Below are positions 15,799-25,090 of a DNA stretch of 64,000 nucleotides, piece by piece. The notes beneath the pieces are model-generated. The model ran no database searches, was not told the origin of the DNA, and saw only the letters and a program-made list of their open reading frames with translations. Position 1 is the first letter of the stretch, and each line of letters opens with the position of its first letter. Source of the stretch: an uncultured Acetatifactor sp. (lineage in GTDB: Bacteria > Bacillota > Clostridia > Lachnospirales > Lachnospiraceae); assembly GCA_934394815.1 (NCBI GenBank), contig CAKRRD010000001.1, forward strand, positions 1 through 64,000, in the 5' to 3' direction. A program made the translations under genes and the position numbers.

Positions 15799-17694
15799 AT
15801 GGGATTTAATTTCGAAGAAGAATTAAAAAAGCTCCCCAAGAAGCCGGGAGTCTATATCATGCGGGATGACAAGGATGTCATCTTATATGTCGGGAAAGCC
15901 ATTAACCTGCACAACCGTGTAAGGTCATATTTTAGGGAAAACATCGGCAGGGGCCCTGCCATTGACCAGATGGTGTCCCTGATCGCCCGATTTGAATATA
16001 TTGTGACGGATTCGGAACTGGAAGCATTGGTGTTAGAGAATAACCTGATCAAGGAGAATTCGCCGAAGTATAACACGCTGTTAAAGGATGACAAGACCTA
16101 CCCCTATATCAAGGTGACAGTGGGGGAGGATTATCCCAGAATCCTGTTTTCCCGTACCATGAAAAAGGATAAATCCCGCTATTTTGGTCCCTATACCAGT
16201 GCTGCGGCGGTGAAAGATACCATTGAACTGCTGAACAAACTGTACCAGCTGCGTACCTGCAGCCGGGTGCTGCCGAGGGATACCGGACTGGAACGTCCCT
16301 GCCTGAATTATCATATCAAGCAGTGTCTGGCACCCTGTCAGGGCTATGTGAGCAGGGAGGAATACCGGAAACAGGTAGCGGGAGCCCTAGAATTCCTGAA
16401 CGGCAATTACAGTCCGATCCTGAAGGATCTGGAGGAGAAGATGAACAAGGCGGCGGAGGAACTGGAATTCGAGGAAGCCGCCAGATACAGAGATCTGCTT
16501 TCCAGCGTAAGACAGGTGTCCCAGAAACAGAAGATTACGGAGGGCGTTGGTGAAGACAAGGATATCCTTGCTCTGTATCAGGATGAGACCGAGGCGGTGG
16601 TACAGGTATTTTTCGTGCGGGATGGCAAACTGATCGGCAGGGAACATTACTATATGACACATGTGCCGGAAAATAACAAGCCGGCAATTTTACAGGATTT
16701 TGTAAAGCAGTTCTATGCGGGGACTCCATTTATCCCCAGAGAGCTGATGCTGCAATATGAGATCGAGGATGCGGAATTGATCGAGAAATGGCTGTCGGAG
16801 CGAAAAGGCAGCAGGGTCTATCTGAAGGTGCCTAAGATCGGCAGCAAGGAAAAACTGGTGGAGCTGGCAGCACAGAACGCGAAGCTGGTATTGTCCCAGG
16901 ACAGAGAAAAGTTAAAACGTGAGGAAGGCCGTACCATCGGTGCGGTGAAGGAAATCTCAGATCTGCTGCAGCTGCCGCTTGGCGGTGCAGCCCGGATGGA
17001 AGCCTACGATATTTCCAATATCAACGGCTTCGAAAATGTAGGTTCCATGGTGGTCTATGAAAAAGGAAAGCCCAAGCGCAGCGATTACCGTAAGTTCAAG
17101 ATCAAGAGTGTCTCCGGCCCGGATGATTATGCCTGCATGCGGGAGGTGCTGACGAGACGGTTCCGCCATGGCATGGAAGAGAGCAGGGAACTGGAAGAAC
17201 AGGAGATGGATCAGGAGTACGGCAGTTTTACGAAGTTCCCGGATCTGATCCTGATGGACGGCGGCCGTGGACAGGTGAATATTGCCCTGTCCGTGCTGGA
17301 AGAACTGGGGATTGACATTCCGGTCTGCGGCATGGTGAAGGATGACAACCACCGTACCAGAGGCCTGTATTACCATAATATTGAACTTCCTATTGACACC
17401 CATTCCGAGGGCTTTAAGCTGATCACCAGAATTCAGGATGAAGCCCATCGTTTTGCCATTGAGTATCATAGATCCCTGCGCAGCAAGACCCAGGTGAAGT
17501 CCGTGCTGGACGATATTCCCGGAGTGGGGCCGGCCCGGAGAAAGGCCCTGATGCGGCACTTCAAGTCGCTTCAGGAGATCCGGCAGGCAACGGTAGAAGA
17601 ATTGATGGAAATTCCGGAAATGAACGAACGTACAGCACAGGAAATCGTGGCCTTTTTTGCTTCACAGACGCGTCCGCCTGTGGTACAATCATAA
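15799..17694 (+). CDS. uvrC: Excinuclease ABC subunit C
   Basis: 631-residue UvrC, the dual-incision nuclease of nucleotide excision repair that acts on the UvrB-DNA complex. The N-terminal GIY-YIG nuclease has [19 protein letters not shown] (residues 15-33). The four Cys of the iron-sulfur-like region include RTCSRVLP and [10 protein letters not shown]. The UVR motif that contacts UvrB is [20 protein letters not shown] (about 215-234). The RNase H-like nuclease contains [11 protein letters not shown], and tandem HhH motifs ([14 protein letters not shown]) close the protein. ACAGGAGAAGTC precedes the ATG. Confidence 0.97.
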   Translation: MGFNFEEELKKLPKKPGVYIMRDDKDVILYVGKAINLHNRVRSYFRENIGRGPAIDQMVSLIARFEYIVTDSELEALVLENNLIKENSPKYNTLLKDDKTYPYIKVTVGEDYPRILFSRTMKKDKSRYFGPYTSAAAVKDTIELLNKLYQLRTCSRVLPRDTGLERPCLNYHIKQCLAPCQGYVSREEYRKQVAGALEFLNGNYSPILKDLEEKMNKAAEELEFEEAARYRDLLSSVRQVSQKQKITEGVGEDKDILALYQDETEAVVQVFFVRDGKLIGREHYYMTHVPENNKPAILQDFVKQFYAGTPFIPRELMLQYEIEDAELIEKWLSERKGSRVYLKVPKIGSKEKLVELAAQNAKLVLSQDREKLKREEGRTIGAVKEISDLLQLPLGGAARMEAYDISNINGFENVGSMVVYEKGKPKRSDYRKFKIKSVSGPDDYACMREVLTRRFRHGMEESRELEEQEMDQEYGSFTKFPDLILMDGGRGQVNIALSVLEELGIDIPVCGMVKDDNHRTRGLYYHNIELPIDTHSEGFKLITRIQDEAHRFAIEYHRSLRSKTQVKSVLDDIPGVGPARRKALMRHFKSLQEIRQATVEELMEIPEMNERTAQEIVAFFASQTRPPVVQS

Positions 17695-17702
17695 GTAATG
17701 TG

Positions 17703-17728
17703 GTAACTTCAAAAGTTACGATACAATA
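17703..17728 (+). promoter_or_regulatory. Inverted repeat beside a -10 upstream of hprK
   Basis: GTAACTT-CAA-AAGTTAC (17703-17719) is a perfect 7-bp inverted repeat immediately before TACAAT (17723-17728). A clear -35 is not seen. It could be an operator for the hprK cluster. Confidence 0.4.
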
Positions 17729-17793
17729 ATGAGGCGGGGAACCTTCAGGAGAATGCAGGGGTGGGTTTTTCGCGGAAAGGTATGGAGATTAGT

Positions 17794-18741
17794 ATGGCAA
17801 GTGTAAGTTTGATCCGCGTTATTGAGAAAATGAAACTGGAAAATCTCACACCGGAGATCGATGTGAAGCATGTGAAGATCACACAGCCGGATATCAACCG
17901 TCCGGCACTGCAGCTGGCCGGATATTTCGAGCATTTCGATGCCACCAGATTACAGATCGTCGGATTTGTGGAATATACCTATATGGAAGGCATGACGGAT
18001 GAGACCCGTAAGGAAGCGTATGAGAAGCTGATGGCATATGATATTCCCTGTATCGTATTCAGCCGGGACCTGAAGCCGGATCCCATTTTTCTGGAGACGG
18101 CGGTCCGTCACCAGATTCCCTTATTGTCTACGAAAAAATCCACTTCTGACTTTATGTCGGAGATCATCCGCTGGTTGAATGTCAAACTGGCTCCCTGTAT
18201 CTCCGTGCATGGTGTACTGGTGGATGTCTACGGTGAAGGCGTTCTGATCACCGGTGAAAGCGGCATCGGTAAATCCGAGGCCGCTCTGGAACTGATCCGA
18301 AGAGGTCATCGTCTGGTAACCGATGACGTGGTAGAACTCCGTAAGGTCAGCGATGACACGCTGGTAGGTTCCGCACCGGATATTACCAAGCATTTCATCG
18401 AACTGCGCGGTATCGGTATCGTGGATGTCAAGGCACTGTTCGGTGCATTGTCTGTAAAGGACACCCAGACCATTGATCTGGTCATCCGTCTGGAAGACTG
18501 GGATAAGGATAAAGAGTACGACAGACTGGGATTGGAAGAGAATTATACCGAATATCTGGGGAACAAGGTAGTATGTCACAATATTCCGATCCGTCCCGGT
18601 CGTAATCTGGCGGTCATCTGTGAGACCGCAGCTATCAACCATCGCCAGAAGAAGATGGGCTACAACGCAGCGAAGGAACTGTACACCCGTGTACAGAACT
18701 CTCTGGCAAAAAGACGTGAGGAGGACGAGGACGATGAGTAA
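17794..18741 (+). CDS. hprK: HPr kinase/phosphorylase
   Basis: 315-residue bifunctional HPr(Ser) kinase/phosphorylase, the switch of carbon catabolite repression in Firmicutes. It phosphorylates Ser46 of HPr or Crh with ATP or PPi and reverses the reaction. The N-terminal regulatory domain spans about 1-130. The C-terminal kinase has the catalytic His in SVHGVLVDVYGEGVLI, Walker A GESGIGKSEAAL (about 153-164) and the signature ELRGIGIVDVKALFG. I chose the ATG at 17794, which gives family length; starts at 17761 and 17782 are poorly spaced. The stop overlaps the next gene (ATGAGTAA). Confidence 0.95.
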   Translation: MASVSLIRVIEKMKLENLTPEIDVKHVKITQPDINRPALQLAGYFEHFDATRLQIVGFVEYTYMEGMTDETRKEAYEKLMAYDIPCIVFSRDLKPDPIFLETAVRHQIPLLSTKKSTSDFMSEIIRWLNVKLAPCISVHGVLVDVYGEGVLITGESGIGKSEAALELIRRGHRLVTDDVVELRKVSDDTLVGSAPDITKHFIELRGIGIVDVKALFGALSVKDTQTIDLVIRLEDWDKDKEYDRLGLEENYTEYLGNKVVCHNIPIRPGRNLAVICETAAINHRQKKMGYNAAKELYTRVQNSLAKRREEDEDDE

Positions 18742-19678
18742 GTATGTATTTGGGGTAGACGTGGGAGGAACCACAGTCAAATTAGGACTTTTCAATGAGG
18801 AAGGACAGGTGCTGGACAAGTGGGAGATCCCCACGGTCAAGGATAACGGCGGAGAGAGAGTATTGCCGGATATCGCAGCATCCATTAAAAATAAGATGCA
18901 GGAGAAGAACATTACGGCAGCAGAACTGGTGGGTGTGGGAATTGGCGCTCCCGGTGCAGTCAATGCGGACGGCTATATGGTCAACGGTGCAGTCAATATC
19001 GGATGGGGCTCTTTTGATCTGGCTGAGACCCTGAAAAAGGAACTGGATCTTCCCGTAACGGTGAAGGCAGGTAACGACGCCAATGTGGCAGCTCTGGGCG
19101 AAATGTGGCAGGGCGGAGGAAAAGGCTATTCCAGCCTGGTAGCCGTTACTCTGGGAACTGGTGTCGGCGGCGGCATCATTATCGATGGCAAGATTCTGAC
19201 CGGTGCCAACGGTGCCGGCGGTGAGATCGGACACATTCATATTGAAGATAATGAGACGGAGGTCTGTGGATGCAAGAATAAGGGCTGTCTGGAGCAGTAT
19301 GCATCCGCTACCGGAATTACCCGCCTGGCCAACAGACGTCTGGCAAAGGACGATGCTCCCAGTGTATTACGTGGCGGGGAAATCTCTGCAAAGACCGTGT
19401 TTGATGCGGTGAAAGCAGGAGACAGGGTAGCTGTGGAGATCGCAGAACAGTTCGGCGAATATCTGGGCAAGGGACTGGCCGTAGTAGCCAATGTGGCAGA
19501 TCCCCAGATCTTCGTTATCGGCGGAGGTGTATCCAAGGCCGGAGATGTTTTATTCCAGTACATAGAGCCTTCTTATAAGAGATATGCTTTCGGCCCCTGC
19601 AAACAGGCGAAATTCGCACTGGCTACGCTGGGTAATGATGCCGGAATCTACGGCGCAGCGGCACTGGTATTAAAGTAG
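18734..19678 (+). CDS. glk: ROK-family glucokinase
   Basis: 314-residue ROK sugar kinase, most likely glucokinase (glucose + ATP to glucose 6-phosphate). The ATP phosphate loop is FGVDVGGTTVKLG at the N-terminus. The catalytic region is VKAGNDANVAALGE. The ROK zinc site CGCKNKGCLEQYAS follows GEIGHIHIE. The ATG at 18734 overlaps the hprK stop by eight bases, so the two are translationally coupled. This links the catabolite-repression switch to glucose entry. The longer frame from 18620 is only an extension into hprK. Confidence 0.92.
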   Translation: MSKYVFGVDVGGTTVKLGLFNEEGQVLDKWEIPTVKDNGGERVLPDIAASIKNKMQEKNITAAELVGVGIGAPGAVNADGYMVNGAVNIGWGSFDLAETLKKELDLPVTVKAGNDANVAALGEMWQGGGKGYSSLVAVTLGTGVGGGIIIDGKILTGANGAGGEIGHIHIEDNETEVCGCKNKGCLEQYASATGITRLANRRLAKDDAPSVLRGGEISAKTVFDAVKAGDRVAVEIAEQFGEYLGKGLAVVANVADPQIFVIGGGVSKAGDVLFQYIEPSYKRYAFGPCKQAKFALATLGNDAGIYGAAALVLK

Positions 19679-19721
19679 GCTTCCGCGGCATAATTATAAC
19701 AAAAAGAAAGAGCGGCCTGAC

Positions 19722-20627
19722 ATGATAAGTGCAGCAGTGATAGAAGCATTAAAAGAGATAGTACCGGCAGATAAAATTCTGTTACAGGAACCGATGAAAT
19801 TGCATACGACATTCCGGATCGGCGGCCCGGCGGACTGCCTGATCTATCTGGAAAATGAGGAGCAGCTTAGCAGGATCCGGAAATATCTTCATCTGGTGGA
19901 CGTTCCCTATACTGTGATCGGTAACGGGAGCAATCTGCTGGTAAGCGATAACGGATATGCGGGGATCATTCTGGTGATCGGCCGGTATATGAGTAAGATT
20001 GAAGTGAAGGATTGCTGTCTGGAGGCGGAGGCCGGGGCTCTGATGAGCCAGGTGGCGAAGGCGGCAAAAGAGCATGGCCTGACCGGACTGGAATTCGCAG
20101 CGGGGATCCCCGGTACCATCGGCGGCGGAGCCGTGATGAATGCCGGAGCCTACGGTGGAGAGATGAGCCAGGTCGTGACGATGGTAACGGTGGTCAACCG
20201 TAGTGGCGAGATTATGGAACTGGATAACAGCACCATGGAGTACGGTTATCGCACCAGCGTGATCCAGAACCAGCCTTTTGTAGTGACGAAAGTGACTTTC
20301 CGCCTGCAGCCCGGAGACCCGGAACAGATTGCAGCCAGAATGGAAGAACTGGCGCTTCGCCGCAGAGAGAAACAGCCACTGGAATATCCCAGTGCGGGCA
20401 GTACTTTTAAACGTCCCGAGGGACATTTTGCCGGACAGCTGATCATGGAGGCGGGGCTTCGCGGATATTCCGTAGGAGGAGCTAAAGTGTCGGATAAGCA
20501 TTGCGGTTTTATCATCAATACCGGCAATGCTACCGCAGAAGATGTAAAAGATGTGATCTGGGAAGTACAGAGAAGGGTGAAAAAACGTTTTCACGTCGAT
20601 CTGGAACCGGAGATTAAATTCCTGTAA
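19722..20627 (+). CDS. murB: UDP-N-acetylenolpyruvoylglucosamine reductase
   Basis: 301-residue MurB, the FAD enzyme that reduces UDP-GlcNAc-enolpyruvate to UDP-MurNAc in peptidoglycan synthesis. The FAD-binding region shows TTFRIGGPADCLI and IGNGSNLLVSD. LEFAAGIPGTIGGGAVMNAGAYGGE forms the central FAD motif, split here at residues about 123-147. The proton donor Ser lies in EYPSAGSTFKRPEG, and the C-terminal domain is the short Gram-positive type. The stop codon lies within copy B of the dispersed inverted repeat. Confidence 0.95.
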   Translation: MISAAVIEALKEIVPADKILLQEPMKLHTTFRIGGPADCLIYLENEEQLSRIRKYLHLVDVPYTVIGNGSNLLVSDNGYAGIILVIGRYMSKIEVKDCCLEAEAGALMSQVAKAAKEHGLTGLEFAAGIPGTIGGGAVMNAGAYGGEMSQVVTMVTVVNRSGEIMELDNSTMEYGYRTSVIQNQPFVVTKVTFRLQPGDPEQIAARMEELALRRREKQPLEYPSAGSTFKRPEGHFAGQLIMEAGLRGYSVGGAKVSDKHCGFIINTGNATAEDVKDVIWEVQRRVKKRFHVDLEPEIKFL

Positions 20628-20665
20628 CTGTTCAGAGCCTCGAAGAGGTGATTCTGAATAGTTAC
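20624..20665. repeat. Dispersed inverted repeat, copy B
   Basis: GTAACTGTTCAG (20624-20635) pairs with CTGAATAGTTAC (20654-20665) with one wobble, and the 18-base interior itself contains CCTC-GAA-GAGG. It overlaps the murB stop and ends 34 bases before rapZ. Confidence 0.65.
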
Positions 20666-20699
20666 GTATGCAACATGAAATTACAGGTGAGAGGTGCAT

Positions 20700-21566
20700 A
20701 TGAGATTTGTAGTAGTAACAGGTATGAGTGGCGGAGGAAAGAGAACGGCGTTAAAGCTATTGGAGGATGCCGGCTTTTATTGCGTGGATAACCTGCCGGT
20801 ATCGCTTGTGGAGAAGTTCGTGGAACTGATTGCCATGCCGGGCAGTGAGATCAGTAAGGTGGCTCTGGGACTGGATGTCAGGGCGGACCAGAATTTCACG
20901 GATGCGACCCGCATTTTGCAGCAATTAAAAGAAAAAGGCTACAAATTCGAGATTTTGTTTATGGACTCCGACGATACTGCTCTGATAAAACGGTATAAGG
21001 AGACCAGACGTGTGCACCCTCTTGCCGCAGACGGCAGAGTGGAGGACGGTATTCACAAGGAGCGTAAGATCCTGGACACAATCCGAAAGAATTCGGATTA
21101 TGTTATCGATACCTCCAATCTGTTAGTCCGGGAACTGAAGGAAGAGTTAGATCGTATTTTTGTACAGAACGAAGAATACAACAGCCTTATGGTAACGGTC
21201 ATGTCCTTCGGATTCAAGCACGGGATCCCGGCAGATGCAGATCTGGTTTTTGATGTAAGGTTTTTACCCAATCCGTATTATATAGAAGAACTGAAACCTC
21301 AGACCGGTAATGATAAAGGGGTGCAGGATTATGTAATGAGTTTTCCGGAGACCGGAATCTTTCTGGACAAGCTGACGGACATGATCCAGTTCCTGATCCC
21401 GAACTATATCAAAGAAGGTAAATACCGTCTGGTCATTGCCATCGGATGTACCGGAGGTAAGCACAGAAGCGTTACGCTGGCGAATAAGTTATACGAACGT
21501 ATGAAGGCGGAAGGCCATTACGGTATCAAGCTGTACCACCGGGATGTACCCAGAGAAGGAATCTGA
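20700..21566 (+). CDS. rapZ: RNase adapter / nucleotide-binding protein RapZ (YvcJ)
   Basis: 288-residue RapZ/YvcJ P-loop protein. In E. coli it steers small-RNA decay controlling GlmS, and in Bacillus it affects competence. The N-terminal P-loop reads TGMSGGGKRTALKLLEDAGF, with Arg where most relatives have Ser or Thr after the Lys. YCVDNLPVSLVEKF follows. The C-terminal half has the conserved SFGFKHGIPADADLVFDVRF, NPYY and IGCTGGKHRSV blocks. I chose the ATG at 20700; a GTG six bases earlier is also in frame. It sits between murB and whiA as in most Firmicutes. Confidence 0.93.
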   Translation: MRFVVVTGMSGGGKRTALKLLEDAGFYCVDNLPVSLVEKFVELIAMPGSEISKVALGLDVRADQNFTDATRILQQLKEKGYKFEILFMDSDDTALIKRYKETRRVHPLAADGRVEDGIHKERKILDTIRKNSDYVIDTSNLLVRELKEELDRIFVQNEEYNSLMVTVMSFGFKHGIPADADLVFDVRFLPNPYYIEELKPQTGNDKGVQDYVMSFPETGIFLDKLTDMIQFLIPNYIKEGKYRLVIAIGCTGGKHRSVTLANKLYERMKAEGHYGIKLYHRDVPREGI

Positions 21567-21567
21567 C

Positions 21568-22434
21568 ATGTCATTTTCGAGCGAGGTAAAGGAAGAACTG
21601 ACGAAGCATATCAGTCCGGCGAGACATTGCCAGATTGCGGAACTGGCAGCACTCATGCACTTTAGCGGACAATACGGACGCTCTTCAGAGGGCGATTTCA
21701 TGATCGGTTTCCAGACGGAAAACGAGGCGGTTGTCAGAAAAGGCTTTACATTATTGAAAAAAACATATAATATAGATACTGATGTTAAAATCAGCGAGGA
21801 ACAGATGCGGAGTGTGATCGACAAGATCGGGGATCTGTCTGAGCCTGTGAGCCCCCTGCTGATTAAAAATTCCTGCTGTCAAAGGGCATTTTTAAGAGGA
21901 GCTTTTCTCTGCATTGGTTCTATGAGCGATCCGCAGAAAAGTTATCACCTGGAATTTGTATGCACCGATGAGGACAAAGCGAGACAACTACAGAGTGTGA
22001 TACAGGGATTTGACATAGAAGCCAAGATCGTGCTTCGGAAGAAGTATTACGTTGTCTATCTGAAGGAAGGATCCGGTATTGTAGATATTCTGAATGTATG
22101 CGAGGCACCTGTTGCCCTGATGAAGCTGGAAAATCTCAGAATTGTAAAGGAAATGCGCAATTCTGTGAACCGGAGAGTGAACTGCGAGACTGCCAACATT
22201 ACCAAAACGGTGACTGCGGCGACCCGCCAGATAGAGGATATTATTTATATCCGGGATCACTACGGATTGGAGAATCTGCCGGAACCCTTAAGCCAGATGG
22301 CGGAGGTCAGACTGGAGAATCCGGATGCTCCGTTGAAGGAACTGGGAGAATATCTGGATCCACCCGTGGGAAAGTCCGGTGTGAACCACAGGCTGCGCAG
22401 ACTCAGCGAACTTGCAGATAGAATCAGGACGTAA
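21568..22434 (+). CDS. whiA: DNA-binding protein WhiA
   Basis: 288-residue WhiA, combining an N-terminal LAGLIDADG-homing-endonuclease-like fold with a C-terminal helix-turn-helix. It affects division and sporulation genes in Gram-positive bacteria and nearly always follows rapZ. MSFSSEVKEELTKH opens the protein, and KNSCCQRAFLRGAFLCIGS (about residues 100-118) is the family core. The HTH region contains LGEYLDPPVGKSGVNHRLRRL at about 263-283. AGAAGGA seven bases before the ATG supports this start, directly behind the rapZ stop. Confidence 0.95.
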   Translation: MSFSSEVKEELTKHISPARHCQIAELAALMHFSGQYGRSSEGDFMIGFQTENEAVVRKGFTLLKKTYNIDTDVKISEEQMRSVIDKIGDLSEPVSPLLIKNSCCQRAFLRGAFLCIGSMSDPQKSYHLEFVCTDEDKARQLQSVIQGFDIEAKIVLRKKYYVVYLKEGSGIVDILNVCEAPVALMKLENLRIVKEMRNSVNRRVNCETANITKTVTAATRQIEDIIYIRDHYGLENLPEPLSQMAEVRLENPDAPLKELGEYLDPPVGKSGVNHRLRRLSELADRIRT

Positions 22435-22449
22435 AAGAGGAGGAAAATT

Positions 22450-22710
22450 ATGACAAAAAGGAGTATTATGGTCAGACTGGAAGACGGTCTGGATGCAAGA
22501 CCGGTGGCACTGTTAGTACAGGAAGCCAGCAAGTACGAAAGCAACATTTATTTTGAAGTAGACGATAAGCGGATCAATGCCAAGAGTATTATGGGTATGA
22601 TGAGCCTGGGACTTTGCGCAGGCGAAGAGCTTACAGTAACTGCAGAGGGTGCAGATGAGCAGACCGCTGTGGACAACATTGAAAAGTTTTTGAGCGGTCA
22701 GGTAGCTTAA
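22450..22710 (+). CDS. Crh-like HPr family protein with Asp15
   Basis: 86-residue HPr-fold protein. The phosphocarrier loop, normally GLHARPA, reads GLDARPV here, so the PTS phosphorylation residue His15 is Asp15. The HprK target Ser46 is kept exactly in place in NAKSIMGMMSLG. This pattern is that of Crh, the regulatory HPr of Bacillus (Gln15), which co-activates CcpA when Ser46 is phosphorylated. Its place six genes after hprK in the same cluster fits that role. It cannot accept phosphate from enzyme I in the usual way. The AGAGGAGGAAAATT site is strong. Confidence 0.88.
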   Translation: MTKRSIMVRLEDGLDARPVALLVQEASKYESNIYFEVDDKRINAKSIMGMMSLGLCAGEELTVTAEGADEQTAVDNIEKFLSGQVA

Positions 22711-22786
22711 GAACATAACGTGAGGAGAAGCGGGGCTGATGGAGAATTCTGTTAGTCCCGTTTTGTATATCTTGAGGGCAGTATTT

Positions 22787-23674
22787 ATGAAGAAGATGCT
22801 ATTTATCTACAATCCCAAAGCAGGAAAGGCACAGATCCGCAACAAGCTGGCGGATATTCTGGACGTGTTCACCAGAGGCGGTTATGAGATCACGGTATAT
22901 CCTACGCAGAAAAGTGAAGATGCCATGGAGAAGACCCGGACACGAAGCAGAGATTATGATATCGTGGTGTGCAGCGGCGGAGATGGAACCCTGGATGAAG
23001 TGGTCACCGGTATGATCCACAGCGGTTTCCGCACACCCATCGGTTATATCCCGGCCGGCAGCACCAACGATTTCGGAGGAAGCCTGGGACTGCCGAAAAA
23101 TATGGTGCGGGCTGCGGAAAATATTGTGAGCGGGAATGATTTTGCCTGTGATGTAGGATCCTTTAATGAAGATGTGTTTGTCTATATCGCGGCCTTCGGA
23201 CTGTTCACGGACGTTTCCTACGAGACCGGGCAGGATATGAAAAACGTGTTAGGACATATGGCATATCTGCTGGAAGGCATGAAACGCCTGCCTGCGATCC
23301 GCTCTTACCCCATGCGGGTCACCTATGAGGATACCACCATTGTGGATGATTTTATCTTCGGTATGGTGACAAATTCCGTGTCCGTAGGTGGATTCAAGCG
23401 CATTACCGGTAAAAATGTAAAGCTGGACGACGGCGTGTTTGAGGTAACTTTGATCAAACGGCCCAAGAACCCTATGGAATTGAATAATATTATGGTATCT
23501 TTATTAAACTGTGATATCGATACCAATGCAATGTATTGTTTCCGGACATCAAAACTGGAGATGACATCCACGGAGCCGCTGCCCTGGACGCTGGATGGGG
23601 AATATGGCGGAACTCACACGAAAGTCGTGATCGAGAATATCTGCCGGGGTGTAGATATCCGGGTGGAGCAATAA
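22787..23674 (+). CDS. Diacylglycerol kinase family lipid kinase
   Basis: 295-residue member of the DagK catalytic-domain family (YegS/DgkB/BmrU type), which phosphorylates lipid substrates such as diacylglycerol with ATP. Visible motifs are FIYNPKAGKAQIRN at the N-terminus, the nucleotide loop CSGGDGTLDEVVTGM (about residues 64-78) and IPAGSTNDFGGSLGLP (about 87-102). The C-terminal DGEYGG motif completes the active site. I chose ATG 22787 behind GAGGG; the frame can extend to 22739, but that part is leader. The lipid substrate is not determined. Confidence 0.85.
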   Translation: MKKMLFIYNPKAGKAQIRNKLADILDVFTRGGYEITVYPTQKSEDAMEKTRTRSRDYDIVVCSGGDGTLDEVVTGMIHSGFRTPIGYIPAGSTNDFGGSLGLPKNMVRAAENIVSGNDFACDVGSFNEDVFVYIAAFGLFTDVSYETGQDMKNVLGHMAYLLEGMKRLPAIRSYPMRVTYEDTTIVDDFIFGMVTNSVSVGGFKRITGKNVKLDDGVFEVTLIKRPKNPMELNNIMVSLLNCDIDTNAMYCFRTSKLEMTSTEPLPWTLDGEYGGTHTKVVIENICRGVDIRVEQ

Positions 23675-23739
23675 GTCTTATAAAAATATAAAATTTGGTA
23701 AAAATTTAACAATAAGCTGTTCCCTTTTTGAAAAGAATG

Positions 23740-23748
23740 TGCTATAGT
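23740..23748 (+). promoter_or_regulatory. Extended -10 upstream of the aldolase gene
   Basis: TGCTATAGT (TG-N-TATAGT) lies about 80 bases before the start codon, with no good -35. An extended -10 can act without one. Confidence 0.45.
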
Positions 23749-23826
23749 TTGGATTAGGCAATATTAATCAAATACACCTGTACATCCGGGTGTACAAGAA
23801 TGAGTATATAAAATGGAGGTATTAAA

Positions 23827-24693
23827 ATGTTAGTATCCGCAACAGAAATGCTCAAAAAGGCAAAAGCAGGCCACTATGCAGTAGGTCAGTTCAACATCAA
23901 CAATCTGGAATGGACAAAGTCCATCCTGCTCACCGCTAAGGAACTTCGTTCCCCCGTTATTCTGGGTGTGTCCGAAGGTGCCGGCAAATACATGGGCGGT
24001 TATGATGTAGTCGTTGGTATGGTCAACGGACTGTTAAAGGATCTGGACATTGATGTTCCCGTTGCTCTGCATCTGGATCATGGCTCTTTTGAAGGCTGTT
24101 ATAAGTGTATTGAAGCCGGTTTCTCTTCCATCATGTTTGATGGTTCTCACTATCCTATTGCTGAGAACGTAGAGAAGACCACGGAACTGGTTAAGGCTGC
24201 TCACGGCAAGGGACTTTCCATCGAGGCAGAGGTTGGTTCCATCGGTGGCGAAGAAGATGGCGTTATCGGTATGGGCGAGTGCGCTGATCCCAAGGAGTGC
24301 AAATCCATCGCTGATCTGGGTGTTGACTTCCTGGCAGCAGGTATCGGTAACATCCATGGTAAATACCCCGCTAACTGGAAGGGCTTAAGCTTCGAGACTC
24401 TGGCAGCTGTACAGGAGCTGACCGGTGAGCTTCCTCTGGTTCTGCACGGTGGTACCGGAATCCCCGCAGATCAGATCAAGAAAGCAATTGATCTGGGCGT
24501 ATCCAAGATCAACGTTAATACCGAGTGCCAGTTGGCATTTGCCGATGCTACCCGTAAGTACATCGAAGCTGGTAAGGATCTGGAAGGCAAGGGCTTCGAC
24601 CCTCGTAAACTCCTGGCTCCCGGCGCAGAAGCTATCAAGGCTACTGTTAAGGAGAAGATGGAACTGTTCGGATCTGTTGGTAAGGCTGAATAA
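23827..24693 (+). CDS. fba: Class II fructose-bisphosphate aldolase
   Basis: 288-residue zinc-dependent aldolase that cleaves fructose 1,6-bisphosphate to glyceraldehyde 3-phosphate and dihydroxyacetone phosphate in glycolysis. Zinc ligands are in ALHLDHGSFEGC and in the two later His segments NIHGKYP and LVLHGGTGIP. EAEVGSIGGEEDG carries the class II glutamate. The C-terminal INVNTECQLAF segment binds phosphate. Codon use is strongly biased towards preferred codons, as expected of a highly expressed glycolytic gene. It has its own -10 element, a strong AATGGAGG ribosome site and a terminator. Confidence 0.95.
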   Translation: MLVSATEMLKKAKAGHYAVGQFNINNLEWTKSILLTAKELRSPVILGVSEGAGKYMGGYDVVVGMVNGLLKDLDIDVPVALHLDHGSFEGCYKCIEAGFSSIMFDGSHYPIAENVEKTTELVKAAHGKGLSIEAEVGSIGGEEDGVIGMGECADPKECKSIADLGVDFLAAGIGNIHGKYPANWKGLSFETLAAVQELTGELPLVLHGGTGIPADQIKKAIDLGVSKINVNTECQLAFADATRKYIEAGKDLEGKGFDPRKLLAPGAEAIKATVKEKMELFGSVGKAE

Positions 24694-24719
24694 TTCTGAC
24701 ATAACAGATGGAAATGCAG

Positions 24720-24752
24720 AAGGTCTCCCGCAATTGTGGGAGACCTTTTTTT
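24720..24752 (+). terminator. Aldolase terminator
   Basis: AAGGTCTCCC-GCAATT-GTGGGAGACCTT followed by a run of T residues. Confidence 0.9.
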
Positions 24753-25090
24753 GACCGTTCCGGCTGTCAGGGCAAAAAATAACCATCGGAGCGGCCATTG
24801 CACTGCGATAGTTGAAAATACCCCTGAAAAGGGAGGATGCCAAGGACTTTAATCCTTGGCATTTATTATGAAAAAGTTTTTTAAACAAGAAACTGTTGTG
24901 TGCTTAAGTTTTGTCTTGTTTGTTTCTATGGTTATAGTATATGAGACAGAAATGTCCAAAACGTGTTGTGGAATTGAAGATTCCTTGAAGGATTTGTAAA
25001 CAAAATATGAACAACTCCCTGATGTGCGTGGAATGCTGACATTCGTACGGGCAACAGGGAGTTGTTCATTATTTTTGAAATGAGATAAAA
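24753..25090. other. Gene-free interval with two hairpins
   Basis: 338 bases between the aldolase terminator and the cyclophilin. No coding frame has family resemblance. It holds the palindrome TGCCAAGGA-N6-TCCTTGGCA (24838-24861) followed by TTTATTA, which looks like a second terminator. It also holds the long hairpin at 25008-25068. Confidence 0.5.
25008..25068 (-). terminator. Long hairpin, probable cyclophilin terminator
   Basis: TGAACAACTCCCTG (25008-25021) and CAGGGAGTTGTTCA (25055-25068) are perfect complements, and the loop can fold further (GGAATG/CATTC). It lies just past the stop of the minus-strand gene; the minus-strand tail is TATTTTGTTT. Confidence 0.6.
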
